From contig JAGUCH010000005.1 in NCBI GenBank assembly GCA_019096065.1, positions 3,348,001 to 3,412,000 of the forward strand: a DNA stretch of 64,000 nt, in the 5' to 3' direction. Shown here in pieces: positions 24,129-36,200 of the stretch. Origin of the DNA: Paracyclopina nana (lineage: Eukaryota > Arthropoda > Copepoda > Cyclopoida > Cyclopettidae). A program made the translations under genes and the position numbers. The notes beneath the pieces were generated by a model. That model saw nothing but the letters and a program-made list of their open reading frames with translations. It had not been told where the DNA came from and searched no databases. The number at the start of each line of letters is the position of its first letter. Position 1 is the first letter of the stretch.

Positions 24129-24822
24129 CGCACTGTAAACCGAATTTCCTCGTGAGTAATTCACTTTGCCGGTTGACTCAGCTTTTTTGCACTCCCGATG
24201 CGCTATGAAGTAAATGACAACCCTAGGGTTACTTTTTACTTAGTAAATGGTAAATGCGAACCCTAGGGTTACTTTTTACTTAGTAAATGGTAAATGCGAA
24301 CCCTAGGGTTACTTTTTACTTAGTAAATGGTAAATGAGAACCCTAGGGTTACCAACTTGGTCAAGTACTTGTCATAAGCAGGGATACCTGACGTTTCCGA
24401 GGCCGCTGTAGTTTTCTTGGCCTCTTCAATCCATTTTTCCAATGATTTTTCACTTTTTCACTACTGCTGCCGCTGCTTACTGTTAGGTGTTAGGCAGTCG
24501 CTCAGCTACTTTGTTATGGTTTGTAGTTCTTGATCAGGCTAAAGAGGGGAGCAATGTTTCTAGATAGCAGAGCCATCTCTGGATTATTTCAGAAAACACG
24601 CTAAATTGATAATTAATTTATTTCCTAATATATTGCGTTTTTGGAAAAAAGTTACTTTTAAGTCATGCTTGGATTCCACATTTCTATAGCTATGCAAAGT
24701 TTCAGATCTCTGAGCAATTCCCACCAAGGAATCGGCATGCCTTAAGTTCACGGCCCCTTATGAAATTGCGCTTGATTTCGGCAAGTTCATTACTCACTTG
24801 GAAATTCGGTTTAAGTGCATAA
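24129..24822. mobile_element. Inverted-repeat element carrying a 40-bp minisatellite
   Basis: The left end contains aaaccgaatttcctcgtgag and the right end (about 24781-24822) an imperfect reverse complement, ctcacttggaaattcggttt, with further matching bases on both sides. The interior holds the minisatellite at 24221-24351 and no coding frame. The left end resembles sequence at about 52765-52825 in the composite element further right, including the words atttcctcgtg and gactcagct, so both probably belong to one family. Confidence 0.5.
24221..24351. repeat. 40-bp minisatellite, 3.3 copies
   Basis: Units start at 24221, 24261 and 24301 with a partial fourth at 24341. Each unit begins with the palindrome ccctaggg and contains ttacttagtaaatggtaaat-like sequence. 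The units are almost identical (one change near the end of the third), which indicates recent amplification. Confidence 0.95.
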
Positions 24823-24827
24823 AATTT

Positions 24828-25014
24828 GTACCTGCTGCTTTTTGGGACTTCGAAGGTGCGGTAAAAATTGCGCTCGTATGGTAAACATAAAACCTCGACT
24901 CACTTTTGACCTCGCTACGCTCGGTTAAAAGATTCGTCTTGGTTTTATGTTTACCATACTCGCGCAATTTTTACCGCACCTTCTCAGTCCCGAAAAGCAG
25001 CAGGTAAAATACTA
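24828..25014. repeat. Long hairpin (foldback) sequence
   Basis: Two arms of ~70 nt are near-perfect reverse complements. The left arm runs through acctgctgctttttgggact and ggtgcggtaaaaattgcg to atggtaaacataaaacc (about 24829-24896). The right arm (about 24937-25014) mirrors it. The ~40-nt loop contains cctcgctacgctcgg. Related loop cores occur in the hairpins at 52918-53082 and 55130-55305. Confidence 0.85.
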
Positions 25015-25594
25015 TTCCTCCCAATTTGGAATGCTGGTGCATCTTGTAAATGGGCAACTTGGCAATTACATTGTTGAAAAGAAAGTCTTGTTCAACCCTC
25101 CAACAGTAAGAGAGGGACATTTTGGTGCGATACGGCTAATTAATGGCCGGAAATGTAAAAAGAAACTAGGAAGTAAAACATTCTTGCTCATTACGCATGC
25201 GAAAGCAAACAAGGGAATTTTTTGCACTGCCAAAACCAAAAAAGAAACAGAGAGAAAAGCACGGAAAATTTTGGCTATGAATCATGCATTATGCTCAGCC
25301 CACTTGAAACCACATCAACCATGTGGCAATAGAATATGGGGTGGAAAGAACAACAGCCCAAAAGGTTTATTTTTGCAACCAAAGTTATGGTGCGAATTTC
25401 ATGTAACGTATTTTATTATTTGTTGATGACGGAAAGCTTTTGACCTCATTTGTGGCTTGACACCCGAGGCCTTATACAAGTAGTGCATAAAGTATGTGAA
25501 TGTATTCCATTCAATGGGGAATCCTTGCCAAGGAATCATAATAAAGCGTAAAAATAATGATATTGTGTGCCCGAAGGATGACAATCGAGAATTT

Positions 25595-27649
25595 TCAGTT
25601 TTTTCTGTAAATGTAGACTTTGGCCATTTCCGTGCAGGGTTCCTCGCCATGCTTTTCTTTCAGTGAGGGCAAATAAGGAACGGGGTGGCTGATCCACACT
25701 TTTTTCCACAGACCCAAACTTTCGAGTCGGTCTTGCTCAGCCTCCCATTCTGCCCAAACGGAGGTTTTATGAGTGAATGAAATGATTCCTCCTGGTTTGG
25801 CCACTTTGAGCCATAACTCAAGCACCAATGGTTCTAGAGAGAGAGAGAGAAAAAGCTGGTCGTTATCCTTGAGTCTGAAAGCGCCTGCTAAATAAATCTT
25901 ACTAAGGTATGTAGTGACACCAACAGAGAGTAAGCAGTCAAACTGGTCATCCTCAAAGGGCAAAGGTGTCAACAAGTCGTGTTTGTGCAATGTGGAATAG
26001 CATGCTCTTTTGGCACATTGTTTGAGCATCTCGCTGCAAAGAGAAGAAAAAAATAGCATAAACTGTAGACTAAATACTGCTTTTTGGCAATTTATCTCAC
26101 ACCTTGAAAAGTCAATGCCATTGAGGTCTTCAATTCCTCTGTTTAAAAGAGCTTGACCGCAAAGGCCATTTCCGCAGCCGAGGTCAAGAACGGAGGCCTC
26201 GACTCTGAGGTCACCATGCTTGACTAGGGCATCTGCTATGACCTCAGGCATGCAGTACCCCCAGCCAAACATGGACTCTTCGTAGTCCGTGGCCATTTTG
26301 TTGTAGTACTGCTCCACGTTTTGAATGGCCATGATGTCATCGGTGTAGTTGTCACCCTTGGTCACCTCAGAAAACCAAAACTTGGGGTTCTCCTGCCCTG
26401 AATTATGCTCCCAGAGGCTCAAATAGAGTAAAGGGGCGTCTTCGCCAGCCTAAATGGTTGAACAATGGGGAAAAGGGTTGAAAAATGGGTCGCGGAAGTT
26501 TTTTAAAGATAACCACATGGGAATGTTTTTAAAATGCATATCATTTTTAAAAAAATGATTTTTTGTTTTAAAAGTGCGTAGGGTTTTCATTCCGCGCCGC
26601 TCCTTAGACATTTGAAGTCACGCCCATTTTTATGGACTTTTTTCGTTAAGTTAATGTTATGACTTTTATTGTTCCACTCTGCAAAAGAACGAATTGGAGC
26701 CGCGCGAGTGGTAATTTTCAGGACGGCAAGAACAAGTTTTATTGGAACGCGCGAAACTGCGTTGTAGAATTTTCCGAAAAAAAGTTGGAAATTGCCTATG
26801 AGAATGATGTTGCGTAAGAACTGGAAAAAGCTGCTCTTTTACCTGAATAACTTGCGGCGCGGTGGGTAAAAACTCGTAGAACCTCTTGGATACATCCTTG
26901 GCCCATTCTTCGATGGGGCCGATTTTGGCCTTTGTGGCTGACAAAACGTGCAGCAACTCATGGGCGGCCTTCGCGTGCTGAGGGACCTTCACGCCGGCCT
27001 CGAAGTGTACGACCCTCAGGATCATTTGTGGGGTGCGCAGAAGTTCGGCTACTTTGATTTTTCCGTTGAATTTGGACGTACTCATCATCGTGGTTGGATG
27101 GTCCCATGGCAGCAAAGACCACGAGTCACGAAGGAAAGTCTCGATATCCTTGGAGCCGATCCTTCAAAATGCAATGTAGCATATTCCTGCACCCTCCATT
27201 TTGTAAACGCATTTGACCGGCGCGGCACGCAGCTGCGCGCAAGTTGTTATTCGCCGCAAACGTCGATTTCCTTCTCACATAGCTAACTATTATGAGAAAC
27301 TCGTTCTACCTCTAAAAATAGGTAGCACATTTCCCCAAAACTCTCACTTTGCCCAAATGCCCGAACAGTTTTTGCTTCTCATTTTCCTACTATTATGGAC
27401 ATATGATACGCATATGCATGTACATGTAGTCGCTGTTAGCGCGTACAAGAACAAGTGTTTCTCTCTCCGTGCTTACCTATTGAAGCATTCCATGTACATG
27501 GGAGCGGGTTCGGGGGGCTCCCCAAGGGCCTGGATGCCCAGGCCTTTATCCAAGGCCTTTTCCAGCTTATAGCCTGCCACCTGCGAGTGCTCCTCCAACG
27601 TGGACACCCAGTGGTCTTTGATGGCTGCTATAAAGTCCTTCATGGCCAT
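25595..27649 (-). CDS. METTL27-like class I methyltransferase with long N-terminal extension
   Basis: Five exons join in phase: 27649-27477, 27161-26843, 26449-26103, 26033-25903 and 25833-25595, giving 402 residues. Residues ~210-400 resemble METTL27 (WBSCR27). They include YYNKMATDYEESM, the SAM-binding motif I VLDLGCGNG at ~251-259, a GIDFS acidic-loop segment, DDQFDCLLSVG, and KPGGIISFTHKT before a Trp-rich C-terminal part. Residues 1-~185 (starting MAMKDFIAAIKDHW) are not part of METTL27 as I know it and match no domain I recognise. Exons 2 and 3 join in phase 0 with good splice signals, so the parts appear to be one protein. The last intron has a (CT)n polypyrimidine tract. The first ATG at 27649 is chosen; a second follows two codons later. 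The substrate is unknown. Confidence 0.8.
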
Positions 27650-27719
27650 GCTCAGTATTGCGTGTAGTATTGTGAATGGACGTGTTGCGTCTGTCTGTCT
27701 GCAGTCTCTCTAAATTACA

Positions 27720-27835
27720 AATAATAATTTTCTGCGCTCGCGGGCTGGGCTAGGGTAGCTCTAGTGCAGCTAAAGCGAGCAAGGCGGCCGCGCACTTGAT
27801 CCGCCGCTAGCACACCAACACCGACAGACTCGTCG
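27720..27835. promoter_or_regulatory. GC-rich promoter-like region, possibly bidirectional
   Basis: A locally GC-rich segment with several CpG (gctcgcgggctgggc, gcggccgcgcac) lies directly upstream of the methyltransferase start and ~100 nt before a candidate frame on the + strand. No TATA box is seen. The shared-promoter reading is inference. Confidence 0.3.
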
Positions 27836-27926
27836 GTAGTCCTATGACCTACCCCAAAAATGAGAATTTAAGGTGTGTGAACAACACATCAATTTACAAT
27901 AGCACAAGTCGCACTGACTTATATCG

Positions 27927-28139
27927 ATGGACTTTTCGGTGAGAAATGCATATTTTATTGCAGGAGGAAATTCACAAATGGATCTGTATCCATTAGTTTC
28001 GAGCGGCCTCGCAGCCTTCTTTTCCGGCCACGTCAGGACCTTATTTATACAAAGGTCCACGCCCACGAAGAACGACGGCGAAAAAAGCTTCTTTGCGCGG
28101 ATTTCAAACTATATAAACTCCCACCAAATCGATGGGTAG
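27927..28139 (+). CDS. Candidate small protein divergent from the methyltransferase gene
   Basis: A 70-codon frame begins MDFSVRNAYFIAGG, with an internal ATG (MDLYPLVSSGLAAFFSG) that could be a better start. It has one weakly hydrophobic segment and a charged C-terminus. No family recognised and no splice chain found. Its position next to a GC-rich promoter-like region is the main reason to list it. Confidence 0.25.
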   Translation: MDFSVRNAYFIAGGNSQMDLYPLVSSGLAAFFSGHVRTLFIQRSTPTKNDGEKSFFARISNYINSHQIDG

Positions 28140-28931
28140 CATACTACTATGAAAAAAGGGTCTAGCCTCTCGCATAGCCCGCAGCTTGGAGAAAATCTCG
28201 GTACTTCGTCCAATGTCCATGGCCTTTAGGCCATGTATACAACGACACGAGAATGCCCATTTGACAGTGATCATAGAGGATTTGCATTCTTAAAGTTATC
28301 CAGACGCTGAAAAAAATCGTGGATAGACGAAGCATAATTTTCCATATTTGCATGAGGAATGTGCAAAACTTCCAGTAGATGCGAAATCCTTTTCCATATG
28401 GATCAATTGGGGACAAATGCACGGAGACGACGATGAAGACGTGAATGCCACTGCGATTTCCACTCCTCCCTCAATGAGATTCCGTGACAAATGAGGCCGG
28501 AGGCTGAGGTCCTATACACCTAAAATACCAGCACTTTCATCGATTGATTTCTGCAACTGAACGATGACCATCACCTTTTTATATGCTCTCCATTTTATGT
28601 GCATGTATTGCAGGAAAACAGGATTTTAGTCTGGCAGCTCCATACTGCTATTTTCCCAAATTTTTTGTCGTCCAGTCAATGATTGTAAAAAGCAATTGAC
28701 CTTCAACTTTTTTCTTCGTCGCGATCATCATGATGCATCTGTAGACATATGTTGACATTGCAGCAGCTCGTAATTACGAGGACACAGTTGCCAAAAGCAG
28801 CCTCACGTGGACCACCTACTCATGCTCGATGATATATCATGACCGTCGCACAAAAGAATGAAAGCAGCCTCAAACTCGAGGCTGCGACTTGGCACGTACA
28901 AAGTGACATTTCTTATTGTGTGTATGGTATA
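28140..28931. other. Non-coding interval
   Basis: Nothing beyond short chance frames is seen. It contains the 3' flank of the tail-anchored protein gene on the minus strand. Confidence 0.5.
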
Positions 28932-29988
28932 TTAGCAGCAATATTTTGTGTACAGAACGTAGGCCACAAAGGCGCCAATAGCGACCAAGAAGGTTAACAC
29001 GATACAAGACCCGATTTTGCAAGCACGCCGGTCACAGCACGCAACTGGCTTTTTGGGCTCGAGAGGAACTGGGGAAGGAGCCTCAGGAATGGCCTCCAAA
29101 TGGACGGGATATTTTTGAGGCTGCTCACCATCAAAGTCCTCTACATCGTTGGCAGGAATTGAGGTTTGAATGATCATTAAAGGATAAACTTGAGGCCTTG
29201 AAAAGTAATGCTGATGATAGGGGCTGTTGTAGTCGGGGGAAAAATGCATCAAATCTGTCTCATCGTAAGAAGGCTGAGGAGGAGGGATGTATAAAGCTGG
29301 TAGTGGAGGTGGATTAGTCGCTATGTACGAAGGCCGTCGATGAAAATATGGGTCGTGAAGAAAGGGAGAATCACTCGCCCGTCGCGTAATGTACGACTCG
29401 ACTGCTTGAAATTGGTTCTGTAGCCGCAAGTCATCAGCTGTATTCGGATACACTGGATAATATTCTTTCTTTCGCAGTCGAGCCACCTGAAAATTTGGTT
29501 TTTTAGTCAAACAGTGGTTCATTAGGGAAATGTGTGCCTTCTTACAATATTGGCGTTTGAAGTTCAGACAGTTTTATCGATTTTATAAGCATTCTTTTTG
29601 AAGTAGGCGCTTTTAATATTTGCTTTTAATATTTTACTTTCGTGTTAAACTTGTCTTGGCCATCAGCAACGGGAACAAAAGTTTAAGATTTATAGATCCG
29701 GCTTCATAAATCAACGCTTATTGCAGAAACTTTTATTCCATGTATATGAGTTGTGTGATTTTTCAAAAAATAAAAAACTATGCTCACCTTTCCGGATGAA
29801 AGGAGGACATCCTCAGGTTCAATATCAGTGAAGATGGCGCCTCTATTGGTGCTCATGGCTATGGAATTGGCTATGTCATCGTGGTGTGAAATGCAAAGGT
29901 CGATTGGCAGCGAAGAAAGCAACTGAGGGGCCTTTCCATGGCCTTTTGTTAAACCTAAACGCGTAGCCATGGTTTCAACGCCTACCAT
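28932..29988 (-). CDS. Proline-rich protein with C-terminal membrane anchor
   Basis: Two exons, 29988-29788 and 29486-28932, join in phase 0 across a GTGAGC...TTTTCAG intron, giving 251 residues. The middle is rich in Pro, Tyr and Ser (TNPPPLPALYIPPPQPSYD). A C-terminal hydrophobic segment (CIVLTFLVAIGAFVAYVLY) is preceded by a basic, Cys-containing stretch (CCDRRACKIG) and ends KYCC. The layout suggests a type II or tail-anchored membrane protein with a cytosolic N-terminus. The PPxY-like and polyproline motifs could bind WW or SH3 domains (inference). The frame stays open upstream of the ATG to a possible 3' splice site just beyond 30000, so a further 5' exon may exist. Family not recognised. 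Confidence 0.65.
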
Positions 29989-30263
29989 TGGTAATAACGT
30001 AACACCCTAAAGTTATGTGGAATAAGTAATGAAAATCGATAGGTTTATTTTCAGAAGCCTAACTGCTGTCATGATTACCACTTATTTATAAAAATGAAAT
30101 AGGCATGTGTCAAGATCTTGGTATATGGTCGTCGTAAAAAATGGTAGGTATAACTAGAAATATGGCATAAAAAGGTTGTAAAAGCAGTCCAGGACACTTG
30201 CTAAGTAGTGAATGTGTGCGAACTGGCTTTGTGGCACTTTTCCATCATAAAATATCATCATAG

Positions 30264-33200
30264 CTACGGATAGCCAGAACTGCTTCTTGGCATCGAGTAC
30301 ATAGTAGCGGATTGGCGAGGTTGGCCGTATTGATCAGCATTATTGTTGAAGTGACTTGGATGTTGCATGTAGTTGCCTGAGCCGCCAGCGTGGCCGTTGT
30401 TATACAGGTCATACTCGAAGTAATTCGACTTGGGCCGCTGCGGCTTATCTCCCGATCCGGAGCTGAGGTTGCTTCCGGTCCGATGATGCGCGATTTGGGG
30501 CAAAGCCTGCTGATGATACCCATATTGGTTGTACATGCTGTATTGCTGTTGAGGCGGCGGATAGACGTAGCCGCCGTATGTGGGCTGCCGAGAGGCCACA
30601 GGCGGCGGCGGCGGAGGCTGGACGTGAGTATTTTGCAGCCTTTGGATGACATCATAGTCAGCTATCTCAGTCGAGGTCGGGTCCGCAATGCCCACTCTGG
30701 AGCCGGGTCGCATGATGGACGATGGCATGTACTCGTACATGGCGTCTGGAGGATGTTGTCTCGCTGAGTACCGAGGCTGAGAGTGCGACCTCGGATGGGG
30801 CTGCGGCACGTATTGCTGAGGAAATAGGCGCATCTGAGTTTGCTGCTGGTAATACGACTGATGTGGAGGCTCGCTCGGGAGGTCGCTGCTGCTTTTGGCT
30901 GGACCTCGCGCTGCTGCGGACGAGTTTGTCGACGATGACACATTCGATCCCAACGACGAGGCAGAGGTGAGAGCTTCCGGACCTGGCATGGACTTTCGCA
31001 TTACTTTGGTTTCTTTGCTACGCTCAATGGCGTTGTTATTGTTGCTGCTGCTGCTTCCCAACTTGAACATGTTTCCGAAGCCGCGCAGCAACTTCGAGTT
31101 GCGATTCTTCTTCCGCTGCTCCTCGCTGTTCTGCTTGTCCTTTCGCCTCATGACAACCTTGGTGTCTTTGCTACCCTCGCTACTCAAGTCCTGAATGACA
31201 TAGTCAGCAGTGGGCCCAACCTCAGGGAAATCCTTTTCGTAGCTGCGATCCACGGCGGCCCGGAAGCTCTCGTTGCAGCCTCGGTTACGCGAGACCCTCA
31301 CAGAATTGGCCCTCTGATAAGGTGACATCATTTCACGGCTCTTATTCTCGTGGATCTGCAAGCTCTCGAGGCTGGCTGATTTCTTCCACAATTGCTGGTG
31401 GTTGTTGCCGCCTTGCTGCTGCTTCATTTTCTCCCTGTCCTCTCTGGCCTTCTTCCGTTTTTGGTAAGTATCTGTTGACTTTGCGTCCAGAGTGGCATGT
31501 CTCTTTTCGGACATGGATTGTCTGCCTGGCATGTCTCGGGCAAATGGAGGATAAATCTCGACTAACGAAGTGAGGCTCTCCCTTGTGTTGATGTGGTCAT
31601 CCGTCACGGTGACGTCGTCATCGTTGTCTGTTGGCATCATTGTTGGCTGCTCGATGAACACCGAATCAGGCGATGCGTTCGGGGACCTTTGGTCCATTTG
31701 CTGTTGAATCATGGAGCCGTTCCAGGTTTCGTGACTGGTCGCCATGTAGTAGGACTCGTTGCGCAAGTTGGACGGCACGAGTGAGGAGGACGCGTCTTTC
31801 CCCATGAGACGATCAATGACCGGGTTCCGCGAGCCTTTCAGGCTGCTTGTTGAGGGCATCTTGAAAGACGGCGGAGGCTGGACAAAACTTGGGGCTGACA
31901 CGTGGTACTCTCGAACAACTTCATCGTCGGAGCTGGTTGGTAGAGAGGATAACGAGTCTCGCCTGGCCAAATTACTTGGTTTGCTCAAAGGTGGCGCAGC
32001 TGCTGGAGGCTCGAGGCCAGGCTCCTTTTTGCGAGCCACAGTCAACGAGATTATTCCTGGTACGGGCCCTTCTTCGTGCATGGCCTTCCTTAAGGTCTCC
32101 ATGGCCGCGGGGTTGGCCTTGCCTAGTAGGGACATGCCGTTAATGCTGATAAGCTGGTCATTGGTCACTAATCGGCCATCCCTCGAGGCCGCCCCGCCAT
32201 GGAGAACGCTCTTAACGAAGATGCCCAAATCAACAACTCCCTCTGAAAAATACGAGCATAAACAATGCATGTCTAATGAAGGTCAGCCGTCGCGTATTAT
32301 ATATACCTTTGCCAGTCGAGGTTTTTCCTTTGACGCTGACACCTAAGCCAGCTCTTTCGCTGTCATGGACCGGGATGTCAAAGGTGAGGATCTCCCTTTG
32401 TTTCCAAGGGAATTGGAACTCGTCTGAGGTCATGTCATCGTAGTTGTCGCTTGAGATCCCTGGTGAGGCACACGATGATGGCATGGAAGAAGCAGGCTCC
32501 AGCGAGTCCATGGGCTGAAAAATATTCAACAACTTTAGAAAAAGATCCAAGGTAAAAATGTGGACCACTTAGGCGACTCAATTGCATGGAAACTTTGGAG
32601 GGCCAGCTATTGCTAATCAGGTTTTTTTGTCTTGACAAAATTCTTTATATAGCATAAGCCCGTTAAGGTGAAATCCTTAGATAAAAACTTGATTTGAGTG
32701 CCAAAAAATAAATTGACAAATAGCTTCGTCAATCACTTCAACTTGTTGTTTTGCCAAAAACATATTAAGAAGCAGTTTCGCAAAAGATGCACGCGCATAG
32801 ATCAGGGGTCGATTTTCTAACGCTCACTTTGTCTACAAAGAGATAAGAATGATAGCCAAATATTAACTCGTTTTTCCATGCCATGACGCCTCCACGCTTG
32901 TGCACATGGATCAGCATGCGTTAAGAATTGAATTTGAACCTTTCGCAAGGCTAGCTGAGCTATTGGTGGCGGCATGTAGATCTAGAAACGCAATTAAAAG
33001 TTGCGGTTTCGCCTTCGTGCAAATTAAACATGGCTGCCTCATTAAGCTTCATACCTCCTCATCAGTTTTGACTTCATCCTTATCATCACAGCGATTCTGG
33101 AGCTGGAATTGCAATTTGCGACCAGACCCCAAAGAAGATAAGCTAACAGGCTTGGTTCCAGTCTTGTTTGGCGAGCTAGTTTTGCACTCCTGTTGTTGTG

Positions 33201-36200
33201 GCTCGCCATTATCAACGGCATGACGAGAAACCACCAGAGCGACTGTGGAGTCGAGGGGTACATTGCGAAGAAGTGTCACTACATCCGACTGACACATTCC
33301 ATCAACGCAAACCTCGTTAACCTCGAGCAACCGGTCTCCAGGCTTGAGAGATCCATCCTCAATGGCTGCACCTGAAACGAGCATAACTTTTTTTAAGGAG
33401 TGCCGGGAGCAGCAGCTAAAATTGTTGTGGTGGGACCAAGCATTCATTCATAAGATCTTTGATAGGAACGTATAAGGTCTAGGTCGAGCAGCACGAAGAA
33501 AATTGCACACCAGTCAAAGTAGCTTCTAAAGAAACATAGCATAATTGAGTGTGCACAATAGGCAATTCTTTTGTTGTAGGAATTTTTAAATAACAATTCA
33601 ACAAGTGAGATGGGATGCGTGTTGTAATTTCAAATGCAGCACGAGCTGGAAAAAAATTGCAGCGCAAGCCAGCTCGAGCAAGATTTCTACTTCAGCAAAA
33701 ACGATTAGCATTCAATTAAAAAAAGCAATAATTATTACCTTTGGGCAAGATATTCTTGATGTAGATAGGAGTATTGTCACCAAGTGCATTATCACGAGTG
33801 GTTATGCTGAATCCCAGACCAGCACTTCCTTTCCTCAGGCTGATCTTGAGGATCTTTCCAATTTTTCGAGTGTTGTTGGCATGCACGGCGGAGGTGATCT
33901 TGGTACCGGCGGCCATCTCAGTTTTCCGACTGAGCGTGTTACATTTATCAATTTCATTTTCTTTGTTGTTCTCCGAAGATCCCGAGGACTCAAGGCTAAG
34001 CATCAGATCAGGGGGCAGGCCATGGCCTTTGAGAACACGCAACCTCAGCTCCTTGGCATAGAGAGCTTCTTTAAAAATCTCCTGGGCTTTGTTGAACGAG
34101 GTTTCCCTTAGAGGGTATCCATTTATGGCCACGATTCCGTCACCGACTGCTAGCCGCCCATCACGATCTATGCGGCCACCGGGCTCAATACCCTGAACTA
34201 CTAAGCGACCGTCCGTATCGCATGGCACAACGTGAATTCCAAGAGGGCCTATTTCGTTGGGAATCACGATATCAAAGTAGGTCTCCTCATCATTCTTGGG
34301 CATCATCATCTGACCTCCGCCTCTATTAGGGCTTCTAGAAGTTTGAAAAAATCATATTGATTATAAGGGGGAAAATAATGGACAGGGATTTCTCATTACT
34401 TTGGCCGTTCTGGTTTATTGCCGCTAGCTCCGAGAGGTTCTCGGCGCCGCATTACGCTTAAAGAGCCCGATTGATCGCCCTCATATTGAGAATCCGGGGA
34501 GCTTTGCTGGTTTGAGCGATCTTCGGGATACACGGAGTAGCCATAGCTATTGACCATCGTCTTGCGTAATGACGATCTCAAATGCTGCTGCTGATTTTGA
34601 CCGGGAAGGAGAAAATGATCACCACTGGCTTGTCGCGTGAGGACATTTGAGGAGACGGACCGAGGCACTGAATTGCCGCTGCTCACTGAAGTACTTCTCG
34701 CATTGATCGAGGCAATCACGGCCTGCACTGAAGTGGAGCCTTCGTTGCTGAGGTTCGGCTCGCTCCCTTTGCGGTGATTCTGTAAAGAAGGAAAAAAATG
34801 AAGCAGGATGCAATGCAAGGAATGAGTAATTACAGCTTTGGAGGAACACATGGTCGGCCGATTTGTGAGCATATCGAGCAGATCCGTCGAGATAAAAGTG
34901 CCTCAAGGGGAAATCGAACACTTGTTCGCCTTCACGAGGTAGATTTTCACTACTTTTAGCTGAAGCAAGTTGTGCAGTAGCCTCAACAACAACAACAACA
35001 GGAATTTAAATGGCCTTATCAGTAGAGCCTGCTGAAATATAGCAGTCAAAGCTAATGTTATGTTTTATCTCACAAAATGCCAAGAGGAGCAAAAACACCC
35101 TTTTGTAATTGTGAATTTGTCTTTGAGCACGCAACAATGACACACGAGAGCCCTGGTTTTTTTCCTCAAGCAAAAAAAGGCTTGACGGAATTGAAACACA
35201 GATGCACGTACTCCTCGTTTCAAAATAATCAGAAGAGCGAGGAGGCCATGGAAATTTTACGCCTGCTCGTCTTCAAAATTCACTTAAAGTCTTATTAGTT
35301 TTACCTCAAGCGTCTTTTGTCGGCACTCTTTACGACTCACACTAACAGCAACCGACAAGACTTAAAATCCAAAGTAAATAGGGAAGAAGAAGTTAAACGA
35401 GCAGGTAAGCAAACATTATTTATCTGTCATTGACGTGAGCAAAGGTGAATCGTGGGTAAAGGACGACCTTGCAGTTGTGGTGGTTCTTTACAGGGGAATA
35501 AATGGCCGTAATTTTCCAACAACCAAAGCATGATTACCATCATCTTTTCTTCTTTGGAATTATTAGCAGGAGCGATTAGAAACGCGGCTCACAACTGAGG
35601 TCACAGCAGCAAAATAAATCTATTGCCGCCTTGATGCGAAAATTATGGGAAATAATGCATCGCATAAACATTGCTCTAGGGCCACTTTCGCCCTCAAAAA
35701 AAGAAAGAAAGATTTTTCTCGTGGCATTCGCACTAAAAATCCCGACTGCTAAACTTGCGCAATGCATCATCAAGTGAAACCATTCAATAATGATGACGCT
35801 CCAACATTCACGTGCTTGAATGATTTTTACTGATCAAACTACGGCTGCTTCTGCAGCTAGCAGACTGATTGGCGTACGTGACTGCCAAATGCTGCTGCTA
35901 ATGCACGCTGGGAAAATTATCTTGAAAAACAATTCAAGGAATTCGTGTTTTTGGATCTCATTGCATAATCACTTGACACTTTCATGGTGAGCATGCAACT
36001 TAAATTAAAGCGATTCTTGAGAAACTTTCTACTGGCTCAAATCATTTTCACGAATGGCTCATTTGCTTGATTGTCTCCACAACATATGGGCAGAGGAAGA
36101 AGAAACCTGACAAATTTGCAAAATAAATTCCGTCTACTTAGGGACTTTATTTATGGTGGTTTTTCCTGTAGGGAATTTGAAAACTCCCACGACAGCACAA

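Noticed and set aside
24221-24351. Interstitial telomeric repeat
   Set aside because: The word ccctagggtta looks telomere-like, but the unit is 40 nt, not a run of 5-6 nt telomeric repeats.
24947-25426. 159-codon + strand frame
   Set aside because: It starts inside a foldback hairpin arm, lacks a recognisable domain and has no splice or promoter context.
31759-32346. 195-codon + strand frame opposite Par-3
   Set aside because: It is the antisense shadow of the long Par-3 exon and ignores its PDZ3-coding splice site.
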